This document shows positions 46,599-57,400 of a stretch of 64,000 bases of DNA, piece by piece. The notes beneath the pieces are model-generated. The model was given only the letters and a program-made list of their open reading frames with translations, did not search any database and was not told the origin of the DNA. This stretch comes from Mycoplasma seminis (lineage in GTDB: Bacteria; Bacillota_I; Bacilli_A; Mycoplasmatales; Metamycoplasmataceae). Position 1 is the first letter of the stretch. Each line of letters starts with the position of its first letter. Both the position numbers and the translations under genes were made by a program. Where the stretch lies: NCBI RefSeq assembly GCF_030718845.1, contig NZ_CP132191.1, forward strand, positions 310,001-374,000, read 5' to 3'.

Positions 46599-48469
46599 CC
46601 TGAGTTTCGGAGTTTTAAAGGCTTAAAAAACGAATAGTCCTTAAAAATAGGGCTATTCGTATTTTTTATGTCTAAATTACTTGTACAATTTTTGAAAATA
46701 TTGTTTGTATTGTTTCAAAATCAGAAATATAATCTGAATTTTGAGTATTTCGTATATAAATTTCTTCTTTTATTTGACCATCAACAACTTTTACGACTTT
46801 TTCAGCTGATTTAATTGCTTTTATAACTCTTTCATTTGAAAATCTATCAATTACGCCAGTATCTTTTAGAGTTTTGTTAACTGAGTAAAGTAAAAATTTC
46901 ATGATAACAAGAGACATAAAACATAATAAAATATGTGCTTCAATATGTTTATCTGTTCAAACATACATAGGTCTAACTTGTAATGATGATTTCATTGTTC
47001 TAAAGTTTTCTTCAATCTGTCATTGTTTTGCATAAATTTCAACAATTTCTTCAGATGTTAAATCCATTCTTGACGTTTCATAAATATAATAACCGTCAAA
47101 TTGACTATCTTCTTGAACTTTTTTATAGTCTAATTCATAAAACGCTTTACCAACTTTTTTGAAGAATTTATATTTCTTTCCACCAGTTAATTTACCGGTT
47201 TCAACTAATCCATTTTTGTTTTTTAATTTATTAAAATTATCAATTAAGTTTTGTCTATCAGCTTTATCTTTTAAAGCTCTTTTCTTACTAAATGTAACTA
47301 TTCTACGTCTTAGTTTTCCGTTAGGACGTTTTTTATTGTATAGAGAAACAATTGTTTCTTCTTTGTATTTAAAGTTTTCATCACCTACATAGTTACTTTC
47401 ATCTAAAACAAAATCTTTAAATGATTTTGCACCTGATTTTAAACGATAAGAAATTATGTAATTTATCCCTTTTTGTTCTAAAAATCTTATGTTACTTGAT
47501 GTAGACATACCTTTATCGGCAATTATTGTTACATTTTTTATTTCATAAATTTTGCTCATTTCTAATACAAAAGGAATGAAAGTTTTAGAATTTGCAGTAT
47601 TTCCTTTAAAGGTTTCAATATGAATAGGAATACCATTTTCATCTGTAGCCATACCGACAACAACTTGGTCTTCTTTAAATTTTCCATCTTTTGAATAACC
47701 ACTATGTCTAAGACCTAAATGTGAAAAACTTTCAAAATACATAGTTGTTGAATCATAGAAAACTAGTTCAACTTTTCTTGATGTATTTTTAATAACTTTT
47801 TCGTTAATTCTTTTTAATAAGTTTTCTTTATTATCATAGATAAGATTTAATAAGGAATAATAACTATCTTTGCTAGTGTTTGGGGCATCTTCATATTTAT
47901 ACTTATTTTTATGTATTGAAATATAACTATTTGCATCAATTATTCTACTTGCAATTGTGTATTTTAGAATTTTATTAAGCTCTTTATGTCTTGTCTTTGG
48001 GAGTGCATCAAATATTTCGAATTTATTAATCAAATCATAAAGGATATTTATCCCATAGTTTACATTGTAAACTTCTGTTTTTGAAGAATTTAATGCGAAC
48101 ATAATACTTTGCTTGATTTTTTCTTTTAAATCAGTAATCGATAATGTTTCACAAACATTTTTTATTACATTTATTGGATTTGATGATAAATCTTCTAATT
48201 TTTCTAATCTACCAATACCAACTTGGTTACCATATCCTTTTCCATAACCATTTGATGTTGCAACAGAAATATATGTGTGATCTTTTCTTTTGTGTTTGAT
48301 AACTATAAACTTATTTTTCATGTCTATATTATACCATTTTATACAAGTAATACAAGTAAATAAAAGGACTTTTTTAGAAGTAAATTAAAAATCCATATAT
48401 CATAGATATATAAATCTTAATTAATTTGAATTTTTATAGAATTTTTAAACTAAAACTCCGAAACTCAGG
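46599..48469 (-). mobile_element. IS1634-family insertion sequence, copy B (intact)
   Basis: A 1871-bp element with CCTGAGTTTCGGAGTTTT inverted tips, nearly identical to copy A apart from scattered substitutions and three extra bases that keep the transposase open. It is flanked by a 217-bp duplication. A hairpin just inside the left tip (GAATAGCCC with GGACTATTC on the minus strand, then T6) ends the transposase transcript. Confidence 0.92.
46672..48321 (-). CDS. IS1634-family transposase (IS4 superfamily DDE), intact
   Basis: A 549-residue transposase. Catalytic segments are LVFYDSTTMYFES (first Asp), NVTIIADKGMS (second Asp) and KQWQIEENFRTMKS (Glu with the Y/W-(2)-R-(3)-E-(6)-K-like arrangement of the IS4 superfamily). 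GYSKDGKFKEDQVVVGMATD is typical of IS1634/IS1549 elements. One TGA is read as Trp at 47017-47019. It is the only complete IS1634-type frame in the window and could mobilise the decayed copies in trans. Confidence 0.93.
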
Positions 48470-48686
48470 AGAGAGACCTCTGATGCAATGAATGTTTCCT
48501 TACCCAGCATATGGTGCGAATAATATTAATGAAATAACAATATTTATTAAGATAATTAGGAATAATGAAAATTTCTTTTTAGCTAAGTAATATGACCCGA
48601 TTATTCCAACAGGCACATAAATCTTAAGAATAATATTTTTGTATCCTACAAAGTAGTTGTTTTCAGCAATTCCAGCATATCCTTTT
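48470..48686 (+). repeat. Right 217-bp direct repeat flanking IS1634-family copy B
   Basis: This is the second copy of 46382-46598. It continues without a break into the rest of the chrA second-half gene, which therefore stays intact. Confidence 0.9.
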
Positions 48687-49159
48687 GTAGAAGAGTTGAA
48701 ATAATATTCCGGAATTATTATAGAAATAAATAGTGAAATAGCTAATGAAATCATAATTCCAGCAACTATTGGTTTCATAACTATAAGCATATTAGCTACA
48801 AATGAATTAGTTTTAAATTTCTTAACATACTTCATAGTAATAACCATTACTATGATAGCTGGTAGGCAGAATACTAAATAAGTAATAAACATAGCAATAT
48901 ATCCTCATCAAGAACCATTTGCTACTACATATCCAGTAAAGAAGGCAAATTTAGTAGAAACAACTCCAGGTGTGGTATTAGCTACTGTAAAAATATTATT
49001 AATCATTGTTTCATCTAATGAATCAACCCCAAATGTTGAATGCATTAAGTTTCATAATCATTGAAATATAGGCATAAAAACTTGCCCACCGCCAAAAACA
49101 GAAAGAGAGATAAAGATAATTAATGGAATACAAACTAAAAATCCTATAAACGGTGTCAT
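48500..49159 (-). CDS. chrA: Chromate-type transporter, second half-protein
   Basis: A 219-residue membrane protein of the short-chain CHR family, homologous to the other half-protein upstream. The conserved motif is SVFGGGQVFMPIFQ near residue 20, followed by NTTPGVVSTKFAFFTGY. About six helices are predicted. Paired half-size CHR proteins work together as the two halves of one transporter; chromate efflux is the named function, but in mycoplasmas the physiological anion is unknown. The ATG overlaps the first-half gene by 16 bp. The last codons lie in a segment duplicated by IS copy B, and transcripts now run into the IS. Confidence 0.85.
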
Positions 49160-49890
49160 CACTTATCCTCCTTGTCTGGTAATAGGTTGATATCACACTG
49201 AATATTATGTGAAATATCAGATTCATCTAATTGTTCTTTTTCAATTTCACAAATTTTGTGTTGTTGTTCATTAAGTTGCTTTTGGCTTAAAGTTTTTTTC
49301 TTCTTGTTTGAAATGAAATACCAAATACAATAAATTCCTATAACTACCACAATAGCTATTACAGGTAAGTTATATGGTGCAGGAATAAATAAAGAATATC
49401 CTGCTGAAAATAAGAAAATAAGAATTCATAATGGAGTAGACATAGTTTTATGTGCTTGTTTAGCATATCTAACTCCAAAATTAATTAAGAATGCAATAAT
49501 AGCTACTAGCACCCCAACTGAAATAATTTTTAAATACATCGGTGGTAAGTATTTAGTTAATACCACTAAGAATGCAAAAGCTAATAAAACATGCGGCAAG
49601 ATAGCGAGTAAAGTTAAAATAGTTCCTTTAACCTTCCCGAGTAAACTAATAGCTATATAAGATAATGTTTGAATAACACTAGCTCCAGGCAGCATATTAG
49701 TTACAATAACAATATCATCAAATTCTTCATCAGTTAACCACTGCTTTTTAACAACTGCCTCACGCTGGATTACCGGCATTAAAGCATTTCCTCCTCCGAA
49801 ACCAATAATAGTTACTTTTAGAATGAATAAAAACACTTCTCAAAAGCTAGCTTTAGGTTTTGAAGTAGGAGTTTTTTTCTTTTGTTTCAT
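49144..49890 (-). CDS. chrA: Chromate-type transporter, first half-protein
   Basis: A 248-residue CHR-family half-protein. The start is ATG 49890 behind AGGAGG. The hallmark FGGGNALMPVIQREAVVKKQWL and MLPGASVIQ motifs appear at residues about 28-70. Five or six helices are followed by a hydrophilic C-terminal tail (about residues 175-248). The frame reads through two successive TGA codons (Trp-Trp) near the end and stops at TAG 49144-49146, overlapping the second half-gene by 16 bp. Under the standard code it would wrongly stop before the overlap. Confidence 0.85.
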
Positions 49891-49990
49891 AAAACCTCCT
49901 TATTTTTCTTTATTTTATCATTTTATTTTAGCTATATCTTTTGTGTTTAAGTCAATGAATAAGGCTTAAACATATAAAATTCACAATTTA

Positions 49991-50008
49991 ATGTGGAAAA
50001 ATGTGGAA
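49991..50008 (+). promoter_or_regulatory. Paired ATGTGGAA boxes upstream of the pepF/opp operon
   Basis: ATGTGGAA at 49991-49998 and 50001-50008 ends 37 bp before the TATAAT at 50046. The pair matches the one upstream of the nuclease/ABC locus (10 bp against 12 bp between boxes). Confidence 0.55.
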
Positions 50009-50040
50009 ATTATATTTTTTTCTTTTTGCAAAATGTTGAG

Positions 50041-50058
50041 TGTGCTATAATAAGCACA
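50041..50058 (+). promoter_or_regulatory. pepF/opp promoter with palindrome over the -10 box
   Basis: TGTGCT and AGCACA are perfect inverted arms around ATAATA. The -10 box TATAAT (50046-50051) lies inside. Transcription should begin close to 50058, which is also the first base of a short ATG-started reading frame. Confidence 0.6.
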
Positions 50059-50141
50059 TGAATAAAGAAAGAAACATGACAACAACTAATAATATTATTA
50101 TGATCATTCGTCGTTGACAAATTATGATGAGTGAATTTTAG
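50058..50141 (+). CDS. Possible leaderless leader peptide, 27 aa
   Basis: The ATG sits at the predicted transcription start and opens 27 codons ending at TAG 50139-50141. The product has runs of Ile and Met plus Arg-Arg-Trp (NNIIMIIRRWQIMM), with a TGA Trp codon. Eighteen bases later a perfect 11-bp hairpin (50159-50189) begins. Position and design recall attenuation leader peptides, but there are no Lys repeats and no T run after the hairpin. The frame could be chance; translation is unproven. Confidence 0.35.
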
Positions 50142-50158
50142 TTGTGTCTGTTGGCTAT

Positions 50159-50189
50159 AATAACAGATTACACTAAGAAATCTGTTATT
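50159..50189 (+). promoter_or_regulatory. 11-bp leader hairpin before the lysine riboswitch
   Basis: AATAACAGATT pairs perfectly with AATCTGTTATT around a nine-base loop. It overlaps a second TATAAT (50156-50161) that could be an internal promoter. GCTTTATAT after it is not a good terminator tail, so its role is open. Confidence 0.5.
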
Positions 50190-50202
50190 GCTTTATATAA
50201 AA

Positions 50203-50360
50203 CTATAGAGGAGCTTTTAGTAAGAGTAAATATTCGAGCAGGCATGCAAAGAAGAATATTGAAAGGATATAAAAGCCGAAGCATTTAAAGTGGCGACTTT
50301 AAAGCTGGTAGAAAAGCATAAAAGATTTCTACTCTTTGTTTGATAACATTGGTGCTATAG
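50203..50360 (+). promoter_or_regulatory. Lysine riboswitch (L box)
   Basis: The sequence contains the L-box blocks in the right order: CTATAGAGGAGC (P1 and core), AGTAAGAGTA, ATTGAAAGGATAT, GCCGAAGCATTTAAAG, a stem closing at CTTTAAAGCTGG, a GTAGAAA...TTTCTAC arm, and GTGCTATAG closing P1 (CTATAG is self-complementary). The B. subtilis lysC leader reads ATAGAGGTGC, AAGAGTA, CTGAAAGG, GCCGAAGCA, TTTGCTGG, GGCTAT at the same places. A terminator and then pepF and opp genes follow. Lysine binding would reduce peptide import and hydrolysis. Confidence 0.94.
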
Positions 50361-50400
50361 ATTTACAAATTCTACTTTTAAATTATATTTATAGTTTTTA

Positions 50401-50442
50401 GGAAGGTTTTGTAGGTTTGTAGCCTACAGAACTTTCTTTTTT
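50401..50442 (+). terminator. Lysine riboswitch terminator
   Basis: GAAGGTTTTGTAGG pairs with CCTACAGAACTTTC around a short loop and is followed by six T, ending 25 bases before the pepF start. This is the expected expression platform of a transcription-terminating L box. Confidence 0.9.
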
Positions 50443-50467
50443 CATTTAAAAAATAAAGGAGATTTTT

Positions 50468-52306
50468 ATGTCTGTAAAACAGTATAAAAAATATGCTGAT
50501 GTTCCTAAACAATACCGCTGGGATCTAGAAGCTATTTTAGAAGGCAAACAATTAGAAGACTGGATACAAGAATATAAAGAAATTTCACAAAAAAGAATAA
50601 AAAATAAAGATACAAAATATAACAATGTTGAATCTTATCTTGCAGATTTAAAAGATTCAGAAGTACAAACTATTATCGATTTTAAAATCAGCAATTATTT
50701 ATCAAATAACCATAATATAAATATTGTTGATCCTAAATTTAAGCAACTATCACAGGACTGAGAATTCTTACAACAACAACTGGGTGAAGAATTTGGCTCT
50801 GAAGCAAATCGCTTCTTCAAGCACATTGAACAAATGAAAGTTTGAAAAGATTTGTCTGAATTACAATTATATAAAAGAGGAATAGTTGATTTAATTGATG
50901 AATATGAACACAAACTTAGTGACGAAGTTGAAGAATATTTAATTAAATCAGCCTTAGGTGAACCTGATCCTCATAATATTTTCTCTATTTTAACCGATTC
51001 AGAATTACAATATGGTTACATTTCTTTAAGCGACAAAAAGAAAGTAAAACTTAATCCAACTAATCGTGTTAAATTCATGAAATCAAATAACAAAGAAGTT
51101 AGAAAGCAAGCTTACAACAATTATTGAAATGCTTACTATCAACATAAAGAATCATTATCAGAAACTTTATATCAGCACTTTAAACAAATTACTACTGAAG
51201 CTAAAATTAGAAATTATCCTTCAGCAGTTGAAATGTTAACTAATCCAGATAAAGTGACAAATGATATTTTACAAACTTTGTTTTCAGAAGTTTCAAGCCA
51301 TTTAGATATCTTTAAAAAATATAAAAAAGCTTATAACAAGTTTTATAAAGCTAAATTTAAAGAAGATATGCAAAAATGGGACACTGCTAGGGAACTTGTT
51401 GATGTTAAAAGTCAATATACAGTAGAGGAAGCTAAAGATATTGTGTCTCATGCAACATTACCTTTTGGTGAAGAATACAACAAGCAAGTAACAAAAGCAT
51501 TTAATGAAAACTGAGTTGACTATATGCCGGTGGATAATAAACGTTCTGGAGCATACTCTATTGGTGGAACATATGGAATTGAAAAGAAATATATTTTAAT
51601 GAACTTTGATGGTGAATTAGGTAGTGTAGAAACCTTAGCGCATGAATTAGGTCACTCAATGCATTCATACTTTTCATCAAAATATCAACCATTAGTTAAT
51701 TCACAATATCCAATTTTCTTAGCTGAAATTGCTTCTATTTTTAACGAACTAATGTTATTTGATTATTTACTTAAAACTTCAAATGATGATAAATTAAAAT
51801 TTAAAATCCTTTCAAACATGATTTCAGGATTTATTGGTACAGTTCTACGTCAAGTGGAATGAGCTAATTATGAATATGATTTATACAATGCGATTTCTGA
51901 AGGAAAAGCTTCAGGTAGTTATGAATCAATTTCACACATTTACTATAATAACTCACTTAAATATAAGATAAATAAAAACAAACAAAATAAATATAAAGAA
52001 AAAGAAAACCTTGGCTGCATTTATGTACCACACTACTACTATGGGTTTTATGTATATAAATATGCAATAGGTCAATTAGTAGCTAATTTCTTCTTTGCGA
52101 AATACCAAAAAGAAGGAACTGCAGCTTTAGAAAACTATATCAATAATTTCTTAAAAGCCGGATGTTCTGATTATCCAATTGAAATTTTAAGAAAAGTTGG
52201 AGTGGACTTAAATTCCAAAGAGTTCTATGAACTAGGCTTCAACTATGTTGATAAATTAATTAAAGAATGAATAAAATTAGGCAATAAATTATTTAAAATT
52301 AAATAA
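50468..52306 (+). CDS. pepF: Oligoendopeptidase F (M3B metallopeptidase)
   Basis: A 612-residue cytosolic zinc peptidase that cleaves imported oligopeptides of about 7-20 residues. The zinc motif is HELGH at residues 392-396 (Glu393 catalytic) in [17 protein letters not shown]. The third ligand Glu lies in [11 protein letters not shown]. The N-terminal helical part and C-terminal [15 protein letters not shown] (Tyr substrate site) are typical of PepF. Length matches the family (about 600). It starts behind AAAGGAG directly after the lysine riboswitch terminator and is separated by 12 bp from the OppA lipoprotein, linking peptide import to hydrolysis. Confidence 0.95.
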
Positions 52307-52318
52307 AGGAGGTAATTT

Positions 52319-55300
52319 ATGAAAAAAAGTCTCAAATTATTGTTAATTGGACTTTCATCAGTTTCTATTACTGCATCCGTAGCATTTTTATCTAGTTGTG
52401 TAGGCAAAAACACAACTACATTACCGAGTGTAATTAAAAATGCTAAAGAATTAGCTATATATCAACAAAAAGCTGCTGAAGCAAGTGCTGATGCAGAACG
52501 CTATTGAACACAATATCAAAAGCTGATAAGTCAAAAAGAACAAATTGAGTCAGCTTTAGATCCTTTAATTGATGAAATTACAAGTTTAAAAATAAAAATT
52601 CAAAACATTAATGAAAAAATCTCAAATTTATCAGGACAAATTCTATTTTATAATATAGTTAAAGATCCTAGTGTAACTAATGTAGAAACTCTTGAAGATC
52701 AAATTGCTACAATCCCTTCAGGTTTATTTGGAGTTCAAGGCGCTAAAGATTATTGGAATCAATTATCTTCTGTAAAATTCGATTACAAAGGAAGTGATGG
52801 AACAGTTTCTAAATATAGTTTTAAAGAAGCAAAAAGCTTGAAGAAAAAAATGAAATCTAATTTAGAAATCGCAAATAAAGCATTAAGTGATAATAACGAA
52901 GCTATTAGCAAGGAAGAAACAGAAATCAAAGCATTGCAAGATAGTTTAAAAAATCCACAACTTTCAAGTGAAGAAATTAAGTCTACTAACAAAAAGATTA
53001 CTGAATTGCAAAAAGATGTAACTACAAGAAAAAATGATATTACTAAATTACAGCAAAATATCATTAATGCTCAAAATGAAGTTAAAAAATACAATAGTAT
53101 TTATGATACGATAGCAAAAGCAACTTTTGCTTCTGTTCTAGGAACGAAAAAAGATCAAATTCAAGAAAAAATTAATGAAATAACTAAAGAAATTGCAGTA
53201 AATACAGCTGAAACTTTAGAAATTTCTAATACCATTGATACCAAGGAACAAGTATTAAACGAAAAAAGAGCTCAAGTTAAAGCAGAAATTGAGCAAAAAC
53301 TTAGCGCTCAAATAAATGAAGCATATGATAATTATGTAAAAAGCTTTGATTATGAAAAGAAATTAAATACAGATATTTATTTATATGATGTTAATGCTTT
53401 AGATAAATCTTGACAAGATCCTAACCCTATTGAAGGAAAATATTTAACACAAGAACAAATTAAAAACATCTTGCATCAAGATATAAAATTCGAAAATACT
53501 CCGATTGGAGATAGAATTGCTAGACAAAGAGTTTACCAAATTTCTTATAACTCACCATATTCTCCATCACCATTCCTTTATGATAATTCAATGTCATATG
53601 GTTCAAGAGCAGCTACTTCTACTATTGATACTACAACACTTTCATTCATCTCATTAGAATCTTTAGGTAGACCTAATGTTCACAATGAAACTGAAATACA
53701 AGTGACACCTGATGGGGTAAAACAAGTTAAAATACAAAAAATTCTTTCTCCATCATTACAAAGATATAAATTAGAATTAGCTGATGCAATTTATGTTTAT
53801 ATTCCAAATCAATCAGGTGGATTTGATGTAAAAGTGTTTGATGATGATTCAGCAGGACTAGCACCAGCTGGTGATAATAAAGATGGTTCATACTCATCTT
53901 CATTTGTTAAGAGAAGATCAAGTAATCCACGTTCAATTAACTCAAATGAATTTGATGATGCTTTAAAAGCTGCATCAAAAATTTCATTCAGAATTCGTCC
54001 TGGTCAATTTTGAGTTAATTCACAAGGACAAAGAACTCAATATCCAGTTGTTGCACAAGATTTTTATGCTTCAGTAGTAAGAACACAAATGATTGATACT
54101 GAATATAGACGTCAACATGGTGGGACTGCATTAATCGATAAAGAAGCTAGAAAACTTTTAGCAAATCCAAATAAAACATTTGGCGATGATCAACAATATG
54201 GAAATAAATATTTATTCGATTTATTCAATATCTCATTTGATACAATGTTAGATAAAGGGCAAACGCTACTTTCTCAAGCTAATCCAGAAGATCCGAATAA
54301 AATTGATGATTTATTTGTTGTTAATAAATTAGTTCAAAGTGATCCAGCTGATTTTGCAAAATTCCTTAACAATATTACAAGTGGTTATGAATTTGTTCCG
54401 GCTCCATCAATGTATATTCAAGATAAATCAAGAAATAATGAATTACCAATTTATTCACAAAATTCAGATGTTATGAATAATGAGAATGAATTTAATGAAA
54501 TATCTGATGCAATTAAATCAGCTACAGGTCTAGCACGTAGTACTGGAATTTATTGATATGGAATAAAACCTGAAGATACCTTATTCTCAGGTAAATACTA
54601 TGGAACAGATTTTAACTCTGATACCTTTATGTTATCTCAATTCCTTAATCCATATTACTTTGATACAACTTATACTGGTTCAAATCAAACAATTTTAAGA
54701 TACAATACAATTTATCAACAAACTCAAATTGACCCAGAAACATATAAGAACAACTCTTATAATCAATATGTTGCTGGTGGTTTAGTTTACTATCCATATT
54801 CAGAATTAACTAAAAGTAATAAAAATAAAGTAATTGCAAACCCTGATGGATATGGAATGATGATGAAATCTATTCTTTCTAATAATCAATTTATTAAAGT
54901 ATTCCTTTGAGCTCTTGAGCCTAAAAATGCTGATAAACAATATTATTCAGATGCCTTTTCTTATGCATTATGAGGAATTTCTGCTGAACAAGCTGCTAAA
55001 GGTAACTCAAAAAGTGTTTTACCATATACAACTTTAGGACTAGGTGGTGAATTTAGAAATATTTTATCAGCTGCAATTAACTGAAGTTATATTGCTCAAC
55101 AAACCTCAATTGGTAGAGAAGTAAAACCTTGATTAACAGGATATGCTCCAGATGCAATTATTAATGAAAATAACGGGGATGATTCAGCTCAAAATAATCT
55201 ACGTCAAAATAATGAATTAGTCAATGGTCTTTTCGTGGTTGATGGAAAAACTGGAGATAGAGTTTACTTTGATAAAATTAAATCAAACTTATTAAAACCA

Positions 55301-56212
55301 TCTAACTCTAGTGCATTAGATGAAGCTGCTGAAGACGCTATGAAATCTGTTTTATACAGTGACTTAAAAACTAGAATGAAAAATCTACTTGATAAGGTTT
55401 ATGAGCAACATCCAGAATTAGGAAAAGAAAAAGTTAAAATGACTTTAATGTGACCTTATTCTAACTTAACACCAGCATTAATAACTGCTTATAATCAATT
55501 AGTTGCAACTTGAAATGGTTTAGATGACAGATTAGAATTTACAATTAAACAATTTGAAAAAAGTAAATCAAAAGACTTTATGGATTACTGATTAAATGCT
55601 TCTACACCATTTGTTCGTGTTGGTTGAGGATATGATTATGATGGTATAGGTTCTGGACTTACAGCTTATTCACAATATTTAGAATTTTTTGTATTTTTAG
55701 CACATATCTTATCAAATCCAGATTTTGCAGCTAAAGCACAAAAAACTTATCCTCAAATTTACAAAGCTGCTTTATACTTTGATAAATTCGTACAAAGAGA
55801 AGGAAATAAATTAAGTATTTCATATTCAGATTTAACAACAAAACTCTCAATTCAAGAAATTTTAAACTTAGGTCAAATTCTTGGGGTTAAAAAATATGAT
55901 GGTGAAAAATTAGTTGATATTCCTGCTGAAGAACAAGGACAATATATTTCTTTAAATAACTTGAATGCAAGATTCTGATTAGAATATACAACTCAAGGAA
56001 AACAAGGTGATCATTTCCCAGTTACAAAACTTGATTTAGTTAATTTAGCACAAGAAATTAATAATCTTATCGGAGTAGCACCTGATTTAACATCTGTGTC
56101 TGTATCTGTTTCAGCTTTTGCTCCTTCACTTTCAAACCCTAATTACATTATCCCAGCTAACTATTCAACTTACGATGATATAACTAATGTTAGAACTGCT
56201 AAAGACAAATAG
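52319..56212 (+). CDS. oppA: OppA-like oligopeptide-binding lipoprotein with N-terminal coiled coil, 1297 aa
   Basis: A very large binding lipoprotein (signal ending LSSC at Cys27) at the head of oppBCDF. Residues about 60-350 are mostly coiled coil (KKITELQKDVTTRKNDITKLQ), not found in typical OppA proteins of about 550-600 residues or, as far as I recall, in the ~960-residue M. hominis OppA. The remainder should be a family 5 peptide-binding domain, inferred from position and from Tyr/Asn-rich segments, not from a firm motif. The coiled coil may extend the binding domain away from the membrane or bind a partner. The RBS is AAAGGAGG. Confidence 0.82.
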
Positions 56213-56223
56213 AAAGGAACTTT

Positions 56224-57399
56224 ATGTGAAAATACATATTTAAACGTATTGGATTTGCAATTATTACTTTAATTGCAATTACTTTAGTTGTGTATTTATT
56301 AGTTGCTCAATTCGCAGATAACCCATTTGCACTTAAAGCAGCTCAAGTACAACAAAGTGCTAATGGTGGTGGTGGAAATGCCGCAGCTTCAGCCCAAGAA
56401 TTACGTGATTTATTTGACAAATCCGTTCAGTATCATTTAATTCCAAATAATTTAAATTATGATGAAGTTAAAAATACTTGAATGAATATGAGATTAAATC
56501 CATTCATTCGTTTTGGATACTGAGTTCAAGAATTATTTACTAATTCAAAAACTCCTTTCGGTATCCCTTATGATCAAAATATTTTCCAACAAACTAACAC
56601 AAGTTCTATTTCTGAGTACTTCTTTAAATACCTTAAATACTCAATTATAATTACTCTTCCAGCCTTTGTTATTGCAGCTATTTTAGGCATTACATTAGGA
56701 ATTGTAGCTGGATACAAACGTGGAAGCATTACTGATGCTGGAATTAACTTCTTTGCTTTAGTGTTTATTGCACTTCCTTCATTCGTTATTGCACCGATTT
56801 TAATTTCAATTTTATTCTCAGTAAATATTCCACCTCAATTTATTAACTTTAATAATAAAACTGATGTTGAAGCCTATGGTGTAGGTAAAATGATACTTTC
56901 ATGATTACCACCAATTGCAATCATTGTCTTAGGTTCATTATCAGGATATATTACATATACACGTAATCAAGTTATTACTGTACTTACATCAAATTACATT
57001 TTGATTGCTAAATCAAAAGGGCTTTCAAAAAGAGAAGTATTTTTCAAATATGTTTTAAGAAATATTTCGATCCCACTTGCTGCTATATTAATTCCAAGTT
57101 ATATTGGACTTCTTAGTGGTGGAATTGTTATTGAAACATACTGAAATGTACCAGGAACATCTCAAGTTATTGCTCAAGCCTTTCCTAAAGGTGAAATCAA
57201 TATTATTATGTTCTCTACAGTGTTCTTTACAACACTTAGCTTATTTACCACAATTCTAGTTGATATATCATTTGCACTACTTGATCCTAGAATTAAATAT
57301 ACTGCTTCTAGTCCATATTCATATTCAAAATTCATCTTGGCTAGAATGGAAAGAAACAAACAATTTAAGATGAATGAAACTGTAGCAAAGGGGGTTTAG
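56224..57399 (+). CDS. oppB: Oligopeptide ABC permease OppB
   Basis: A 391-residue permease. The N-terminal KYIFKRIGFAIITLIAITLVVYLL helix (cited in part as FKRIGFAIITLI) matches the DppB/OppB 'rRl...lpvl..v..i.F' start. The coupling loop NYILIAKSKGLSKREVFFKYVLRN and GGIVIETYWNVPGTSQ are conserved OppB segments. Its extracellular loop after helix 1 is longer than usual and contains a Gly/Ala-rich stretch (NGGGGNAAAS). It begins 11 bp after oppA behind AGAAAGGAAC. Confidence 0.93.
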
Positions 57400-57400
57400 T

